Assembly: GCA_021107195.1 (NCBI GenBank) | Contig: JAIOTF010000329.1 | Location: forward strand, 1 to 14,138 | Source of the DNA: Anaerolineaceae bacterium | GTDB taxonomy: Bacteria; Chloroflexota; Anaerolineae; Anaerolineales; Anaerolineaceae | Direction: 5' to 3' | Length of the DNA stretch: 14,138 nucleotides | Shown: positions 13,920 through 14,138 of the stretch, one piece after another | Layout: the number at the start of each line of letters is the position of its first letter | Position numbering within the stretch: the first letter of the stretch is position 1 | Position numbers and translations under genes: made by a program | The notes under the pieces: model-generated | What the model saw: only the letters and a program-made list of their open reading frames with translations | Database searches by the model: none | What the model was told of the DNA's origin: nothing

Positions 13920-14138
13920 ATGAAATCTTTCAAACTCCCCATTCTCTCCCTCATCATCCTCCTCACCTCCCTAGCTGGCTGCGCGCCCCAGGCCAAAACC
14001 CCGCTGACGGTCTTCGCCGCCGGCAGCCTGATCGTGCCGCTGCACGAGATTGAAGCCGCCTTTGAAAAGGCACATCCCGATGTCGACGTATACACTGAAT
14101 ATCATGGCAGCATCCAGGTGCTGCGCCATTCCTCCGAA
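13920..14138 (+). CDS. molybdate/tungstate ABC-transporter binding lipoprotein, WtpA/ModA-like (5' part)
   Basis: The first 73 residues are present and the frame runs off the window. A lipoprotein signal ends in LAGC (Cys21). The mature part then begins LTVFAAGSLIVPLHEIEAAF and continues to a YHGS motif. The (F)xAGSLxxP opening and the later GS are where WtpA/ModA-type proteins hold the oxyanion through serine and backbone contacts. It would deliver molybdate or tungstate to an ABC importer expected downstream, outside the window. ATG 13920 fits the signal peptide; no Shine-Dalgarno is visible. It lies 314 bases after the riboswitch-controlled lipoprotein gene, separated by a likely terminator, so it may be a separate transcript. 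Confidence 0.85.
   Translation, partial: MKSFKLPILSLIILLTSLAGCAPQAKTPLTVFAAGSLIVPLHEIEAAFEKAHPDVDVYTEYHGSIQVLRHSSE

Overview
The window most resembles a chromosomal segment of a Chloroflexota bacterium, probably Anaerolineae. The reasons are moderately GC-rich genes, several Sec-type lipoproteins with LSAC/LAGC lipoboxes, and many small palindromic intergenic repeats. This assignment is inference from sequence style, not from a search.

Layout. Positions 1-542 are an AT-rich non-coding stretch ending in a plausible promoter. A large polytopic membrane protein with a GT-C-like DD loop motif and a TPR-like tail follows on the plus strand (543-2591). Positions 2762-9787 are almost entirely minus-strand housekeeping genes: murI with a small four-helix membrane protein, a class-I glutamine-amidotransferase-like peptidase (C26 family), rplS with its own promoters and terminator, uvrC followed after 3 bases by a single-domain response regulator, an SPFH/prohibitin-family membrane protein interrupted near its end by an in-frame stop codon, and dtd.

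From 10037 the plus strand carries a molybdenum/tungsten-themed region. It contains modF (tandem-ABC ATPase), a repeat-rich spacer, a strong Moco/Tuco-type riboswitch candidate with its own intrinsic terminator, a Sec-exported lipoprotein built from three tandem repeats of what looks like a molybdopterin-oxidoreductase (sulfite-oxidase-like) fold, and the start of a WtpA/ModA-like oxyanion-binding lipoprotein cut by the window edge.

The most interesting element is the riboswitch-controlled triple-domain lipoprotein. Moco enzymes are normally folded with cofactor in the cytoplasm and exported by Tat. A Sec lipoprotein of this fold, apparently under cofactor-sensing RNA control and beside an oxyanion-binding protein, may be an extracytoplasmic capture or scaffold protein rather than an ordinary enzyme. 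The second is the premature UAA in the SPFH gene, followed by 40 well-formed codons that read as the family's normal C-terminus. Dispersed hairpin repeats, one of them inside modF coding sequence, make up most of the rest of the non-coding DNA.
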